64,000 nt of DNA from JABAAE01 sp905480545. Its GTDB lineage: Bacteria > Planctomycetota > Planctomycetia > Pirellulales > Pirellulaceae. The stretch is taken from the NCBI GenBank assembly GCA_943788025.1, contig CALSOR010000010.1, positions 62,001 through 126,000 of the forward strand, written 5' to 3'. The position numbers and the translations under genes are program-made. A model generated the notes under the pieces. It was not told where the DNA came from. It saw nothing but the letters and a program-made list of their open reading frames with translations, and did not search any database. Below, one piece after another: positions 38,486 through 47,797 of the stretch (positions are counted from its first letter, which is position 1; every line of letters starts with the position of its first letter).

Positions 38486-41400
38486 ATGAAAAATACTCTG
38501 CGTTTTTACAAATGTCTGCTTACGATTACGCTGTGTTTTGGTTTCGTAGAATTATCGCGGGCTGATCAAATTGCCGGGCAAAGTGGTTTTGCAAAAACCG
38601 TAACGGTAACGAATAAAGATCATGCGAAGACGGTCGGTTTTGAATCCGTGCCTGCTGGGAAGCTGGATTCGTTGTCTTTAGAGTGCGGTGTTTGGACTGC
38701 TGAAGAAAATCATGCCACAATTCATTCCGCACATCAGCGAAACGGGAAGAATTCGTTGCGTCTTTTGGGTGGAAGGAGTCGTAAAGTTGAATGGTCGGTT
38801 GCACCTGATTTCTTGCCGGATAACGAAGCCCCACTGAAACTTGATTTTTGGTTCGAGCGTTGGACTCAGCGGGAGCCTTTTGAATTTAAAGTTGAAGTAA
38901 GCGTCGGCAAAGTCTGGAGAACGATTCATCATGACAAGTCGAAGGCTGTGGTCGGATCTTTTAAAAACCATCTTTCACTATCACTGCCCACGAAAGTTTC
39001 AGATTCTAACGTTGCGGCAATGAAAATTCGATTTTCGGCAACAACCCCGGTTAACGCTGGCGTGATGATTGATGACATTCGCATTATTCCCGAGACGCCG
39101 ATGAACGTTATTTCGGTGAAATGCAAACGGTTTGAGGCACCCGTTTTACTTCGAAACGAAGTCAACGTCTTGTTTGATGTGCAGGTCGAAACATCAGGAA
39201 CCCTTGATCCGATTTCTCTCACCAAACTGGATTGGCAGAACCTAACGGTGATGGGAGAAGGGAAGAAGTTGGAAGCTGTAATTGCGGGAATCGATGTTTT
39301 CGGGAACGGCCTAATCGGAAGTTTGCCCAGTCGAAATTTGGATGCCTTAAAAAAGGATGCGTCACTTTTTGGATCAGCCTTAGCGAATGAAACAATGATC
39401 GGTGGATCGTATGAATTGCGGCCTGGCATAAATCACATATTCATTTCAGCACGATTAAATGACGCAGCGGATATCGACGGGGAACTTTTGATTCAACCTG
39501 TCTCCGCCACCATTGCCGGAAAGACGTACTCGCTCAAGACAAAAGCGTTGCACTCTCCTTTTCGGTTGGGAGTCGCTCTTCGAAAAGCGGGCGACGACAA
39601 ATCGAGCGCCTATCGAATTCCTGGATTGGCGACCTCAAAAAAAGGAACGCTGTTGGCCGTCTACGACATTCGCCGACGCGGCGGTCGTGACTTGCCAGGT
39701 GACGTAGATGTTGGGATGTCGCGAAGCATCGACGGAGGGAAGACTTGGTCGCCAATGACGGTCATCATGGATATGGGGGACGATCCAAAATGGTACTACG
39801 ATGGAGTCGGCGATCCAGCGATTCTTGTTGATCAATCAACCGGAACGATATGGTGTGCTGCAACGTGGAGTCATGGAAATCGATCGTGGAATGGATCGGG
39901 TCCGGGACTAAAACCGGAAGACACTGGCCAGTTAATGTTGGTGAAATCTGATGACGACGGATTGACATGGTCGAAGCCGATCAATATCACTTCCCAGGTC
40001 AAAAAGCCCGAGTGGTGTTTTCTTTTGCAGGGGCCCGGCAAAGGGATAACCATGCGGGACGGTACGATTGTATTCGCTGCTCAATTTCAGGATACGCCGG
40101 AGAATAACCGACTTCCTCGCTCAACGATTCTTTATTCGAAAGACCATGGCGAGACATGGGCGGTCGGGACGGGGGCATTCGATGATACAACCGAATCACA
40201 AGTTGTTGAAATCGAACCCGGTGTGTTGATGTTGAATTGTCGCTACAACCGCGACTCGACTCGGGTGGTGATGACCACGAAGGATATGGGAAAGAGTTGG
40301 CAAAAGCATGCGACTTCCCAGAGGTCTTTGATTGAGCCTCGGGCTTGCATGGGCAGTTTGATTAATGTCGACGCGGAACTGGGGAAACCCCTTTCAGGCA
40401 ATTTGCTGTTTTCCAATCCGGACAGTTTGCGCGCTCGGGAACGTATTATGATGAAGGCGTCCACTGACAATGGGAAGAGTTGGCCCAAAGCAAATCGGTT
40501 GCTGATCGACGAAGGAATTGGTGCCGGTTACTCGTGCATGACGATGATTGACGAAGAGACGGTTGGAATTCTTTATGAAGGCAACTCCGCCAACCTGGTT
40601 TTCCAGCGAATTAAATTGTCCGAACTTTTTCACGAAATGAATGCGGCCGATGATTCGAAGAAACGCGAAGCGAAAGCTGAATTGAATCAACTGGGATTGA
40701 GCCTGCCAAAAGTTTTTCAGGACCACATGGTGATGCAGGCGGGCAAACCGCTTCAGGTATTTGGAACGTCAAGGTCATGCGTCGAAGTGTCTGTTACCCT
40801 CGGCGGGGAATTGAAAAGTGTGCTGGCAAATAAACAAGGTCGTTGGCGGGCGGTTTTCGCTTCCCGAAGATCCAGTTTTAAACCCATCAGTCTGCAGGTT
40901 ATCGCTGAAAACGAGTCGATTTCGTTGGAAGATATTTTGATTGGTGACGTTTGGCTGTGTGCCGGTCAGTCGAATATGGAGTGGCCGGTCTCGGCGTCGT
41001 TAAACAAAATAACTGCCCTGAAAAATGCTGGACAGTCTCGCATCCGTTTGTGCAATCTTGTGGGTGCAGCCAGAGGGAGCGGCGGTGCGTACGTGGCTGG
41101 GGATTTTGAAAAGCTGCATCCGTCAAGGTTTATGAACGGAAAATGGCTTAGGGCAACCGCGAATTCGGTCAGTTCCTTTTCCGCGGTAGGCTGGTATTTT
41201 GGTCGTGCTTTAGAAAACGGACTGGGCGCATCAACGAAGGAGTCATCGACGCCGATCGGATTGATCAATGTTGCGATCGGGGGGACGCCAACGGAATCCT
41301 GGATTGATCAAGAGAGTCTCCGCTCTGAATCCGAATTGAAAGATCTCGTTACAGGCGATTGGCTGGAAAATCAGTTGTTGGGTGAATTCTGTCGAACTCG

Positions 41401-42190
41401 CGGTCATCAGAATCTTTTACCGGGGATTCAAGCGGGTGAAAACGTTCTTTCGGATGATGTTGGACCCAACCATTCATTCAAACCTGGGTTCATGTGGGCT
41501 GCTGCGATTCGGCCCCTGCTTCCGTTTTCAATACGCGGTGTCCTATGGTATCAGGGTGAATCCAATGCCGAAAATTTGAACCGAGTCCAGCAGCACGATC
41601 AGCTTTTTCGCTTGCTGGTTGAAGATTGGCGACGACGTTGGAATGACAAGCTTCCATTTTTTGTTGTTCAGTTGCCAGCAATGAAGCGAGATTTCTGGCC
41701 GCACTTCCGGGAAAGCCAGCGAAAAGTGGCCGCGGAAATGGAGGGCGTTGAATGCGTTACGACGCTCGACACCGGCCATCGGTCGAATGTGCATCCTCCA
41801 CACAAAAAGGTAATTGGTGAGCGATCGGCACAATTGGCGATGGGTAAAGTCTACGGGCGATCGCGTGAACGATATTCAGCGCCGGCGATGGAATCAACGC
41901 GGCGAACTGGAAACGCAATTGAAATGACGTTTGGTCCCGAAGGGATAGAGCTGATATCAAAAGACGGAAACCCACTCCGTCATTTTGAGGTTGCCGGCAA
42001 CGATAAAGAGTTTTTTCCGGCGATTGCCAAGCTCGAGAAAAATCGAGTTACGGTAAGCAGTCAGAATGTATCGCGGCCGGAACACCTTCGTTATGCGTTT
42101 GTCCCGTACCCGGAACCGCCGGTCAATTTGTACAGTAAAAGTGGATATCCCGTTTCTCCTTTGGTTTTAGAATTGAGTGACGTTAAGTGA
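38486..42190 (+). CDS. Sialidase / sialate O-acetylesterase fusion, secreted
   Basis: A 1234-residue exported protein. After the signal peptide (LLTITLCFGFVELSRA) comes a beta-rich region to about residue 350. A sialidase propeller spans about 360-720, with the RIP motif (AYRIPGLA near 376) and five Asp boxes (SIDGGKTW, SDDDGLTW, SKDHGETW, TKDMGKSW, STDNGKSW). The C-terminal SGNH-type esterase has CAGQSNMEWP near 828, WYQGESNAEN near 1018 and a late His in SNVHPPHKK, as in sialate 9-O-acetylesterases. One chain may therefore remove O-acetyl groups and then release the sugar; the true substrate could be another acylated glycan. It overlaps the PhyH gene by four bases. Confidence 0.92.
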   Translation: MKNTLRFYKCLLTITLCFGFVELSRADQIAGQSGFAKTVTVTNKDHAKTVGFESVPAGKLDSLSLECGVWTAEENHATIHSAHQRNGKNSLRLLGGRSRKVEWSVAPDFLPDNEAPLKLDFWFERWTQREPFEFKVEVSVGKVWRTIHHDKSKAVVGSFKNHLSLSLPTKVSDSNVAAMKIRFSATTPVNAGVMIDDIRIIPETPMNVISVKCKRFEAPVLLRNEVNVLFDVQVETSGTLDPISLTKLDWQNLTVMGEGKKLEAVIAGIDVFGNGLIGSLPSRNLDALKKDASLFGSALANETMIGGSYELRPGINHIFISARLNDAADIDGELLIQPVSATIAGKTYSLKTKALHSPFRLGVALRKAGDDKSSAYRIPGLATSKKGTLLAVYDIRRRGGRDLPGDVDVGMSRSIDGGKTWSPMTVIMDMGDDPKWYYDGVGDPAILVDQSTGTIWCAATWSHGNRSWNGSGPGLKPEDTGQLMLVKSDDDGLTWSKPINITSQVKKPEWCFLLQGPGKGITMRDGTIVFAAQFQDTPENNRLPRSTILYSKDHGETWAVGTGAFDDTTESQVVEIEPGVLMLNCRYNRDSTRVVMTTKDMGKSWQKHATSQRSLIEPRACMGSLINVDAELGKPLSGNLLFSNPDSLRARERIMMKASTDNGKSWPKANRLLIDEGIGAGYSCMTMIDEETVGILYEGNSANLVFQRIKLSELFHEMNAADDSKKREAKAELNQLGLSLPKVFQDHMVMQAGKPLQVFGTSRSCVEVSVTLGGELKSVLANKQGRWRAVFASRRSSFKPISLQVIAENESISLEDILIGDVWLCAGQSNMEWPVSASLNKITALKNAGQSRIRLCNLVGAARGSGGAYVAGDFEKLHPSRFMNGKWLRATANSVSSFSAVGWYFGRALENGLGASTKESSTPIGLINVAIGGTPTESWIDQESLRSESELKDLVTGDWLENQLLGEFCRTRGHQNLLPGIQAGENVLSDDVGPNHSFKPGFMWAAAIRPLLPFSIRGVLWYQGESNAENLNRVQQHDQLFRLLVEDWRRRWNDKLPFFVVQLPAMKRDFWPHFRESQRKVAAEMEGVECVTTLDTGHRSNVHPPHKKVIGERSAQLAMGKVYGRSRERYSAPAMESTRRTGNAIEMTFGPEGIELISKDGNPLRHFEVAGNDKEFFPAIAKLEKNRVTVSSQNVSRPEHLRYAFVPYPEPPVNLYSKSGYPVSPLVLELSDVK

Positions 42191-42969
42191 ACATCAGAAC
42201 GGATTCAATCCAGTGTGATAATGAACCCGGTTTCCAGACATTGGAATTTGAGCGTAACGGGTTTATTTCTTTTCCCAAATTTCTGGATTCTCGCGAGGTC
42301 AGCGAGTTGTATGAGAATGTAGAGAGATTTAAAGAGCAGATTGTTCCGAGCATGCCGCGCGAGCATGTCTTTTATGAAGACATAAACGATTGCACGAGCT
42401 TGAAACAATTGCAGCAAATGTACGCGTACGACGACTACTTTCATCAATTGATGTTTGGCAGCAAATTCGAAGTGCTGGCTTCCAATTTGCTTGGTGGCGA
42501 CGTTCGTGGCGTCAATTTGCAATACTTCAATAAGCCGGCTGGAATTGGGCAGCCGACTCCACCACATCAGGACGGCTATTATTTTATGCTTGAGCCGAAT
42601 GAAGCGGTGACGATGTGGTTGGCGTTGGATGACGTCGATGAGGAAAATGGCTGTGTCCGTTATGTGACGGGCTCGCACAAAAACGGACTTCAACCACACG
42701 GTGCAACGGGAACCCTCGGTTTTTCGAAGGGGCTATTGGAATATTCCGCCGACAATCGAAAGAATGAGATTGCTTGTCGGGCGAGGCCTGGTGATCTGTT
42801 GGTGCATCACGCGTTGACGATTCATCGAGCCGATGGCAACCAATCGCGGAATCGTTCACGTCAGTCGTTGGGATTGATTTACTATTCGGTCGCTGCCGTC
42901 GAGAGTCGCGAAAAAGCGATTCAGCAGCAAGCATTGATGGAAAAACTGAAATCCGCCGGAAAAATCTAG
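42187..42969 (+). CDS. Phytanoyl-CoA dioxygenase (PhyH) family protein
   Basis: A 260-residue Fe(II)/2-oxoglutarate-dependent oxygenase of the PhyH family. The iron triad is visible as HQDGYYF (His and Asp) and the distal His in HHALTIHRADGN, followed by the Arg in RNRSRQSLGLIYY that would bind 2-oxoglutarate. MWLALDDVDEENGCVRYVTGSHK is the family signature. It starts at GTG inside the overlap GTGA with the upstream stop, so translation is coupled to the sialidase/esterase gene. A related role in glycan or small-molecule hydroxylation is inferred only from this coupling. Confidence 0.9.
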   Translation: MNIRTDSIQCDNEPGFQTLEFERNGFISFPKFLDSREVSELYENVERFKEQIVPSMPREHVFYEDINDCTSLKQLQQMYAYDDYFHQLMFGSKFEVLASNLLGGDVRGVNLQYFNKPAGIGQPTPPHQDGYYFMLEPNEAVTMWLALDDVDEENGCVRYVTGSHKNGLQPHGATGTLGFSKGLLEYSADNRKNEIACRARPGDLLVHHALTIHRADGNQSRNRSRQSLGLIYYSVAAVESREKAIQQQALMEKLKSAGKI

Positions 42970-43066
42970 ATACGGTTTCATATACTGCGACAGAGCGGTA
43001 TCCCGAAATAAAATCCGATTTATGGTAGAATCAGATTTTGAATTTTGCAAAGGATTCTTTTGTTTT

Positions 43067-43801
43067 ATGAGCGAAGAACAGAGCCTGCTCATTGCGATTT
43101 GCACATACAACGAGATTGAGAATCTGCCGAGTCTATACGAGGCATTGCGGATCAGTTTCGACAAAGCCTCGATATTAATCGTTGACGACAATTCTCCAGA
43201 TGGAACGGGCGAATGGTGCGATGAAACTGCAAGAAGCGACGATCGATTTTTTGTTCTTCATCGCGAGGAGAAAGCGGGTTTAGGTTCAGCATCGATTGCT
43301 GGTTTTCAATACGCAATCGAGAACAACTTTAACCAAATCATGACGATGGATGGCGATTGGAGCCACAATCCGGTTCAGGCACCCAATGTCGTTCAGAAAC
43401 TGCGGTCGGAGGATGCCGAAATTGCCATCGGTTCGCGGTACGTTCCTGGGGGAAAGATTTTTGGTTGGCCAGCGACACGGCATTGGATGAGTTTTTGCAT
43501 CAATACGTATGCCAGGTGGATGATCGGGCTGAGGACCAAAGACTGCAGTAGCGCCTTTCGTTGTTACTCCGTCGATTTGTTGAAGCGAGTGAATTTTTCG
43601 AAGATCCGTGGCATGGGATACGCCTACCTTGAGGAATTGCTTTGGCACGCGAAATGTCATCAGGCAAAAATCGTGGAAGAGCCGATTGTTTTTACGAACA
43701 GAATCCGCGGTAAATCAAAAATCAATTTGAAAGAAGCGGTTCGTGCGGTTTGGATTATTTTCAAAATCGGAATTGGCCGCTTGTTTGGGGTGCGGCCGTA
43801 A
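43067..43801 (+). CDS. GT2 polyprenol-phosphate mannosyltransferase-like glycosyltransferase
   Basis: A 244-residue family-2 glycosyltransferase resembling dolichol-phosphate mannose synthase. Motifs are ICTYNEIENL, LIVDDNSPDGTG, the DxD-type MTMDGDWSHNP, and AIGSRYVPGG. No C-terminal membrane domain is present, so it is the soluble form acting at the membrane face. It would transfer a sugar from GDP- or UDP-sugar to a polyprenyl phosphate. ATG 43067 removes an implausible leader. Confidence 0.92.
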   Translation: MSEEQSLLIAICTYNEIENLPSLYEALRISFDKASILIVDDNSPDGTGEWCDETARSDDRFFVLHREEKAGLGSASIAGFQYAIENNFNQIMTMDGDWSHNPVQAPNVVQKLRSEDAEIAIGSRYVPGGKIFGWPATRHWMSFCINTYARWMIGLRTKDCSSAFRCYSVDLLKRVNFSKIRGMGYAYLEELLWHAKCHQAKIVEEPIVFTNRIRGKSKINLKEAVRAVWIIFKIGIGRLFGVRP

Positions 43802-44103
43802 AGTAGCAGGAAAAGTTTTCCGTTGTTTAACGCATGCCGAATCGTGTTGTTGGATCTTGCAACTCAAAAGACACGGACCGCGTTGTCGGTCGAACGTTTT
43901 TTCAGCGTGGTCTATCGAGGCCGATTTCAACGTTTGACAGCCGGTTGATTTACCAATCCGATGTGCTTCCAAAAGATTGCTCAAAAACACAAGCCCAGAG
44001 TGCCAGGGAGAAAAAACACGTCCGTCGCTAACGTGCTGCGTTAGTACAATTCTTAAAATTCGCTTTCGAAAAAATCAAAACGTCGTTAACACTGAGTGGT
44101 TCA
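43802..44103. other. Intergenic region
   Basis: About 300 bases between the GT2 gene and the M41-like gene. A short forward frame (43834-44031) has no motif. Nothing else seen. Confidence 0.35.
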
Positions 44104-44676
44104 ATGAGCAAAAACAGAGGTGACAAGTCACAGCCTGACAGTTCAGAAACAAAGAACAATCATTCGTTAAAAGGTTTAACCGAATCTGAACTGCAGACGC
44201 TTACCGCTACCGCCTATCATGAGGCGGGTCACGCAGTGATGGCTTTGATTGTTGGCCGGCCAATTCAGAAGATCACAATCGTGCCTTCCAAGGTTAACGC
44301 GATTTCGGCTCGATTGGGTGCTTGTGAAATGAAAAAAGGAAGGATCAAGCCGACCAGCGATTGGCTTGAGGATGAAGTTTTAGTCCTGTTTGCGGGAATG
44401 GTGGCGGAATCGCATTTTACCGACGAACAAAATGAACGGGGTGCGGGGCAAGATATGAGAATGATCCGCAAATTGCTTTCGCAGAACCGCGCCAACAGCG
44501 AACGGCAGTTGGAGAAACTTGAACGTCGATTGTTAAGTAAGACGGAGTACCTGCTTGAGGACGAAGCGAGTCAGAAGGCAATTGAGCAAATTGCAAAAAG
44601 GCTGATTGAAAAGCATACGATTAGCGGCAGAGAGGCCACGCATCTCTTTGAGCAGGCTGAAAAACGGACGAAGTAG
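44104..44676 (+). CDS. Stand-alone M41 (FtsH peptidase)-like protein
   Basis: A 190-residue protein containing only the peptidase part of FtsH. The zinc site YHEAGHAVMAL (His39, Glu40, His43) and the distant Asp117 in GAGQDMRMIRK, corresponding to the third ligand of FtsH, are intact. There is no AAA ATPase domain and no membrane helix, so it cannot unfold substrates by itself; it may cleave unstructured proteins or partner another ATPase. The family seems common in planctomycetes as an isolated domain. The C-terminal half is a charged helix. Confidence 0.85.
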   Translation: MSKNRGDKSQPDSSETKNNHSLKGLTESELQTLTATAYHEAGHAVMALIVGRPIQKITIVPSKVNAISARLGACEMKKGRIKPTSDWLEDEVLVLFAGMVAESHFTDEQNERGAGQDMRMIRKLLSQNRANSERQLEKLERRLLSKTEYLLEDEASQKAIEQIAKRLIEKHTISGREATHLFEQAEKRTK

Positions 44677-44906
44677 GATGCAATCATTCCTTGAAATGAG
44701 TCCTCGGAAATGAAGCTTGTATTCGCTCGTAAGGGCAACCTCTTGTCGTCGCACGCGATTGAATTAGGGGGTATCGGTGATGTTTTATCTCGGTTTGTCG
44801 ATTCATCGCGGCATGCTATCGCCCATTTCCGGAGGGTTTGATTGGCGTTTAAAACTCTTCGGATTCCCACGTTTCAGAATCACGGCAATCATCTATACTT
44901 CCGCTT

Positions 44907-47060
44907 ATGAACGATCAAGAACAAAAGATTGCGTGGATTGCCGACTTAGTTGGCCTGCCAGTCCGTCAGGTCCAATCTGCGGTTGAGCTATTGGACGCCG
45001 GGAATACGATTCCTTTTATTGCCCGTTATCGAAAAGAGGCGACCCAGTCGTTAGACGAAATTGGATTGCGATCGATTGAAGACGCGTTGGAGAAGTTCAA
45101 CGCGTTGGCAGCTCGCAAGGTGACGGTCCTCAAAACAATCACTGAGCAAGGCCAACTGTCCGATGAACTTCGATCGCAAATTGAAAATTGCAACGAATTA
45201 GCCGCGTTGGAGGCCATTTACTTGCCTTATAAACCCAGACGCCGCACGCTTGCGACGATCGCACGCGAACGTGGACTTCAACCGCTTGCCGATTTGCTTC
45301 TAGAACAAAAGCCATTAAACCAGTCAAAGCAATCAGTGGTGGCGAAGTTTATCGATGCCAATAAGGACGTTCCCGATTCCGATACGGCAATCCGTGGAGC
45401 GCTCGACATCGTTGCGGAGAAGTGGTCGGAGAATGCGGAAACACGAACCTGGCTGGTTGATCAGTCCATGAAATATGGCAAAATCGCCTCGAAGATTAAG
45501 CGAGGTAAGAAAGGCGAGGAAGCGGAGAAATTTGAACAATATTTTGATCGGGCGGAAGCGGCATCACGAATTCCATCGCATCGCATCCTGGCCATGTTTC
45601 GAGGTGCGAGCGAAGGGATCCTCAAAATCGGCTTGCAGTTGGAGGGAACCCGCGAGCTGTCCGAAGTGAAACGAAAGTGTGTTCACAATCGACAATTTGA
45701 GTTTCATCGTGAGCTGCTTGATTGTGCAGAAGACTGTTACGATCGGCTTCTCCTTCCGGCGACCGAATCGACGGTCCTGCAGCAATTGCGAGAGCGGGCA
45801 GATGATTCGGCGATCGAAGTCTTTGCAAAAAACTTAAATGAACTTCTGATGTCGGCGCCCGCGGGACCTCGCGTTACGATCGGAATCGATCCCGGATTTC
45901 GCACGGGGTGTAAGGTTGCGATCGTCGATGGAACAGGTAAATTTCTGGCCAACGAAACGATTTTTCCAACACCGCCTAAAAGCGACACTCAAACGGCCTC
46001 GCGAGTATTACTCGATTTGATCAAGCGGCACGATGCTCAATTGATTGCGATTGGAAACGGTACCGCATCTCGAGAGACCGATGCATTCGTCGGAACGTTG
46101 ATAAAGGAACATCAACTGGAGATTACGAAGGTAATGGTCAGTGAATCGGGAGCGTCAATTTATTCGGCCAGCGATGTCGCAGTAAAAGAATTTCCAAATC
46201 TGGATATCACGGTCCGCGGCGCGATCAGCATCGCTAGGCGTTTGCAAGATCCGCTTGCGGAATTGGTAAAGACCGACCCCAAATCAATTGGTGTTGGCCA
46301 ATATCAACACGATGTAAACCAAACCAAACTTCGCAAATGTCTGGATCGCGTGGTGGAATCATGCGTGAATCAGGTTGGTGTTGATCTGAACATGGCCAGC
46401 GCTCCATTGCTTTCATATGTCGCCGGAATTGGCCCTAAACTTGCCGAAAATATTGTGAATTACCGAAATGAAAAAGGTCGGTTTTCGAGTCGTGCACAGC
46501 TATCCGACGTCCCTAAGCTGGGGAAAAAAGCCTTCGTTCAATCGGCCGGCTTCTTGCGGATTCGCGGTGGAGATCAGCCGCTGGACAATTCGGCTGTGCA
46601 TCCGGAAAGCTACTCGCTTGTGAAGCGGATGGCCAAGAAATTAAATGCAAACGCGAAAACATTGGTGGGTAATTCCAGCTTAAGTCAGAAAATTGTCGCA
46701 ACAGATTTTGTTGATGGCGAGTTTGGACTGCCGACGGTAGAAGATATTATTTCTGAACTTTCAAAGCCCGGACGCGATCCACGCAGCGAATTCCAAGCTG
46801 TAAAATTCAACGACGCGGTCAACAGCATGGATGACCTGCACGCCGAGATGGTTTTGGACGGAGTGATCACGAACGTGACTCATTTTGGAGCATTTGTGGA
46901 TATCGGCGTTCATCAAGATGGTTTGATTCACATTTCTCAATTGTCGAACGAGTATGTTTCCGATCCAAACGAAGTTGTTTCGGTTGGTGACGTGGTGAAA
47001 GTCAAAATCATGGAAGTTGACGTGTCTCGGAGGCGAATTTCAGTTACTCGAAAGTTTTAA
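44907..47060 (+). CDS. tex: Tex family RNA-binding transcription accessory protein
   Basis: A 717-residue Tex protein that binds nucleic acid and is linked to transcription and stress tolerance. The N-terminal helical region has IPFIARYRKEATQSLDE; the YqgF-like RNase H-fold part contains VTIGIDPGFRTGCKVAIVD; helix-hairpin-helix motifs lie near SYVAGIGPKLAENIVNYR; and the C-terminal S1 domain begins LDGVITNVTHFGAFVDIGV. Length and order match the family closely. Confidence 0.97.
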   Translation: MNDQEQKIAWIADLVGLPVRQVQSAVELLDAGNTIPFIARYRKEATQSLDEIGLRSIEDALEKFNALAARKVTVLKTITEQGQLSDELRSQIENCNELAALEAIYLPYKPRRRTLATIARERGLQPLADLLLEQKPLNQSKQSVVAKFIDANKDVPDSDTAIRGALDIVAEKWSENAETRTWLVDQSMKYGKIASKIKRGKKGEEAEKFEQYFDRAEAASRIPSHRILAMFRGASEGILKIGLQLEGTRELSEVKRKCVHNRQFEFHRELLDCAEDCYDRLLLPATESTVLQQLRERADDSAIEVFAKNLNELLMSAPAGPRVTIGIDPGFRTGCKVAIVDGTGKFLANETIFPTPPKSDTQTASRVLLDLIKRHDAQLIAIGNGTASRETDAFVGTLIKEHQLEITKVMVSESGASIYSASDVAVKEFPNLDITVRGAISIARRLQDPLAELVKTDPKSIGVGQYQHDVNQTKLRKCLDRVVESCVNQVGVDLNMASAPLLSYVAGIGPKLAENIVNYRNEKGRFSSRAQLSDVPKLGKKAFVQSAGFLRIRGGDQPLDNSAVHPESYSLVKRMAKKLNANAKTLVGNSSLSQKIVATDFVDGEFGLPTVEDIISELSKPGRDPRSEFQAVKFNDAVNSMDDLHAEMVLDGVITNVTHFGAFVDIGVHQDGLIHISQLSNEYVSDPNEVVSVGDVVKVKIMEVDVSRRRISVTRKF

Positions 47061-47310
47061 AGTTTTTTCAATGGAGTTTAGAGTTGTGAATTCGTCTGGG
47101 TCGGGTATTGCTGGTGATACACTTGCTTTTCATAAAATTGTGTAGGCTTGCTTGGGCCGTTTCGAAAAACGAGTAGCGATGACCAAACGATTCGAATCCA
47201 TGTGGAAGTAACTGTCGTTCTATGTTTTAGAAACAAGTTCGTGGTGAATAAGTTTCATCAGAAGGTTTCTTCCAGTTAGAACTGGATTGCGTCGGCACTT
47301 AAAAATCGCC

Positions 47311-47388
47311 GAAGTTCTAGATTGACGCGAAGTTCTAGATTGACGCGAAGTTCTAGATTGACGCGAAGTTCTAGATTGACGCGAAGTT
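47311..47388. repeat. Tandem repeat, 18-bp unit
   Basis: Four perfect copies of GAAGTTCTAGATTGACGC and a partial fifth, about 250 bases after the tex stop. Confidence 0.95.
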
Positions 47389-47426
47389 GTGGAAAGACTT
47401 GGCAAGTTAGACTTTTTCAAAGTCAT

Positions 47427-47488
47427 GGATAGCCTTGTTTTGGACAGCCTTGTTTTGGACAGCCTTGTTTTGGATAGCCTTGTTTTGG
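47427..47488. repeat. Tandem repeat, 15-bp unit
   Basis: Four copies of GGAYAGCCTTGTTTT (Y is T or C), about 40 bases after the 18-bp repeat block. The two inner copies carry C and the outer two carry T. Confidence 0.95.
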
Positions 47489-47797
47489 CCCCAGTGCTCC
47501 CAGGGCTGGAATGTCATATTTAATTGGGTCGATTGTATAGGGCTGATTGAATAGGGCCGATTGAGAATTTGCGTGTCGGTATTGCAATGACAGTTTGCGT
47601 TGACTGGTAGTCCGTTGTCGGATATGGCAAACGATTTGCGAATGGAATCCGTAAGGTGAATCGATATCGAAAGTGTGATTTGCGTTGGCAGTTGTCAGTG
47701 ACGCCAAATCGATGTAAAAAAACGTCTTTGGTTTGTGAAGGGCAACACAGTAGTATCTGCTTTTTACGTTACTCCCCTTTTTTCGCTTAAGAATTTG

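Larger units (their letters stand above)
47061..47797. other. Intergenic region with two tandem repeat blocks
   Basis: About 740 bases between tex and the Coa1-like gene. It holds an 18-bp and a 15-bp tandem repeat listed separately. A reverse frame (47866-47423) is open, but its C-terminal part is only the 15-bp repeat translated and it has no motif, so I do not call it. Confidence 0.45.

Noticed and set aside
47311..47488. CRISPR array
   Set aside because: Units are directly adjacent with no spacers and are only 15-18 bp; this is a simple tandem repeat.
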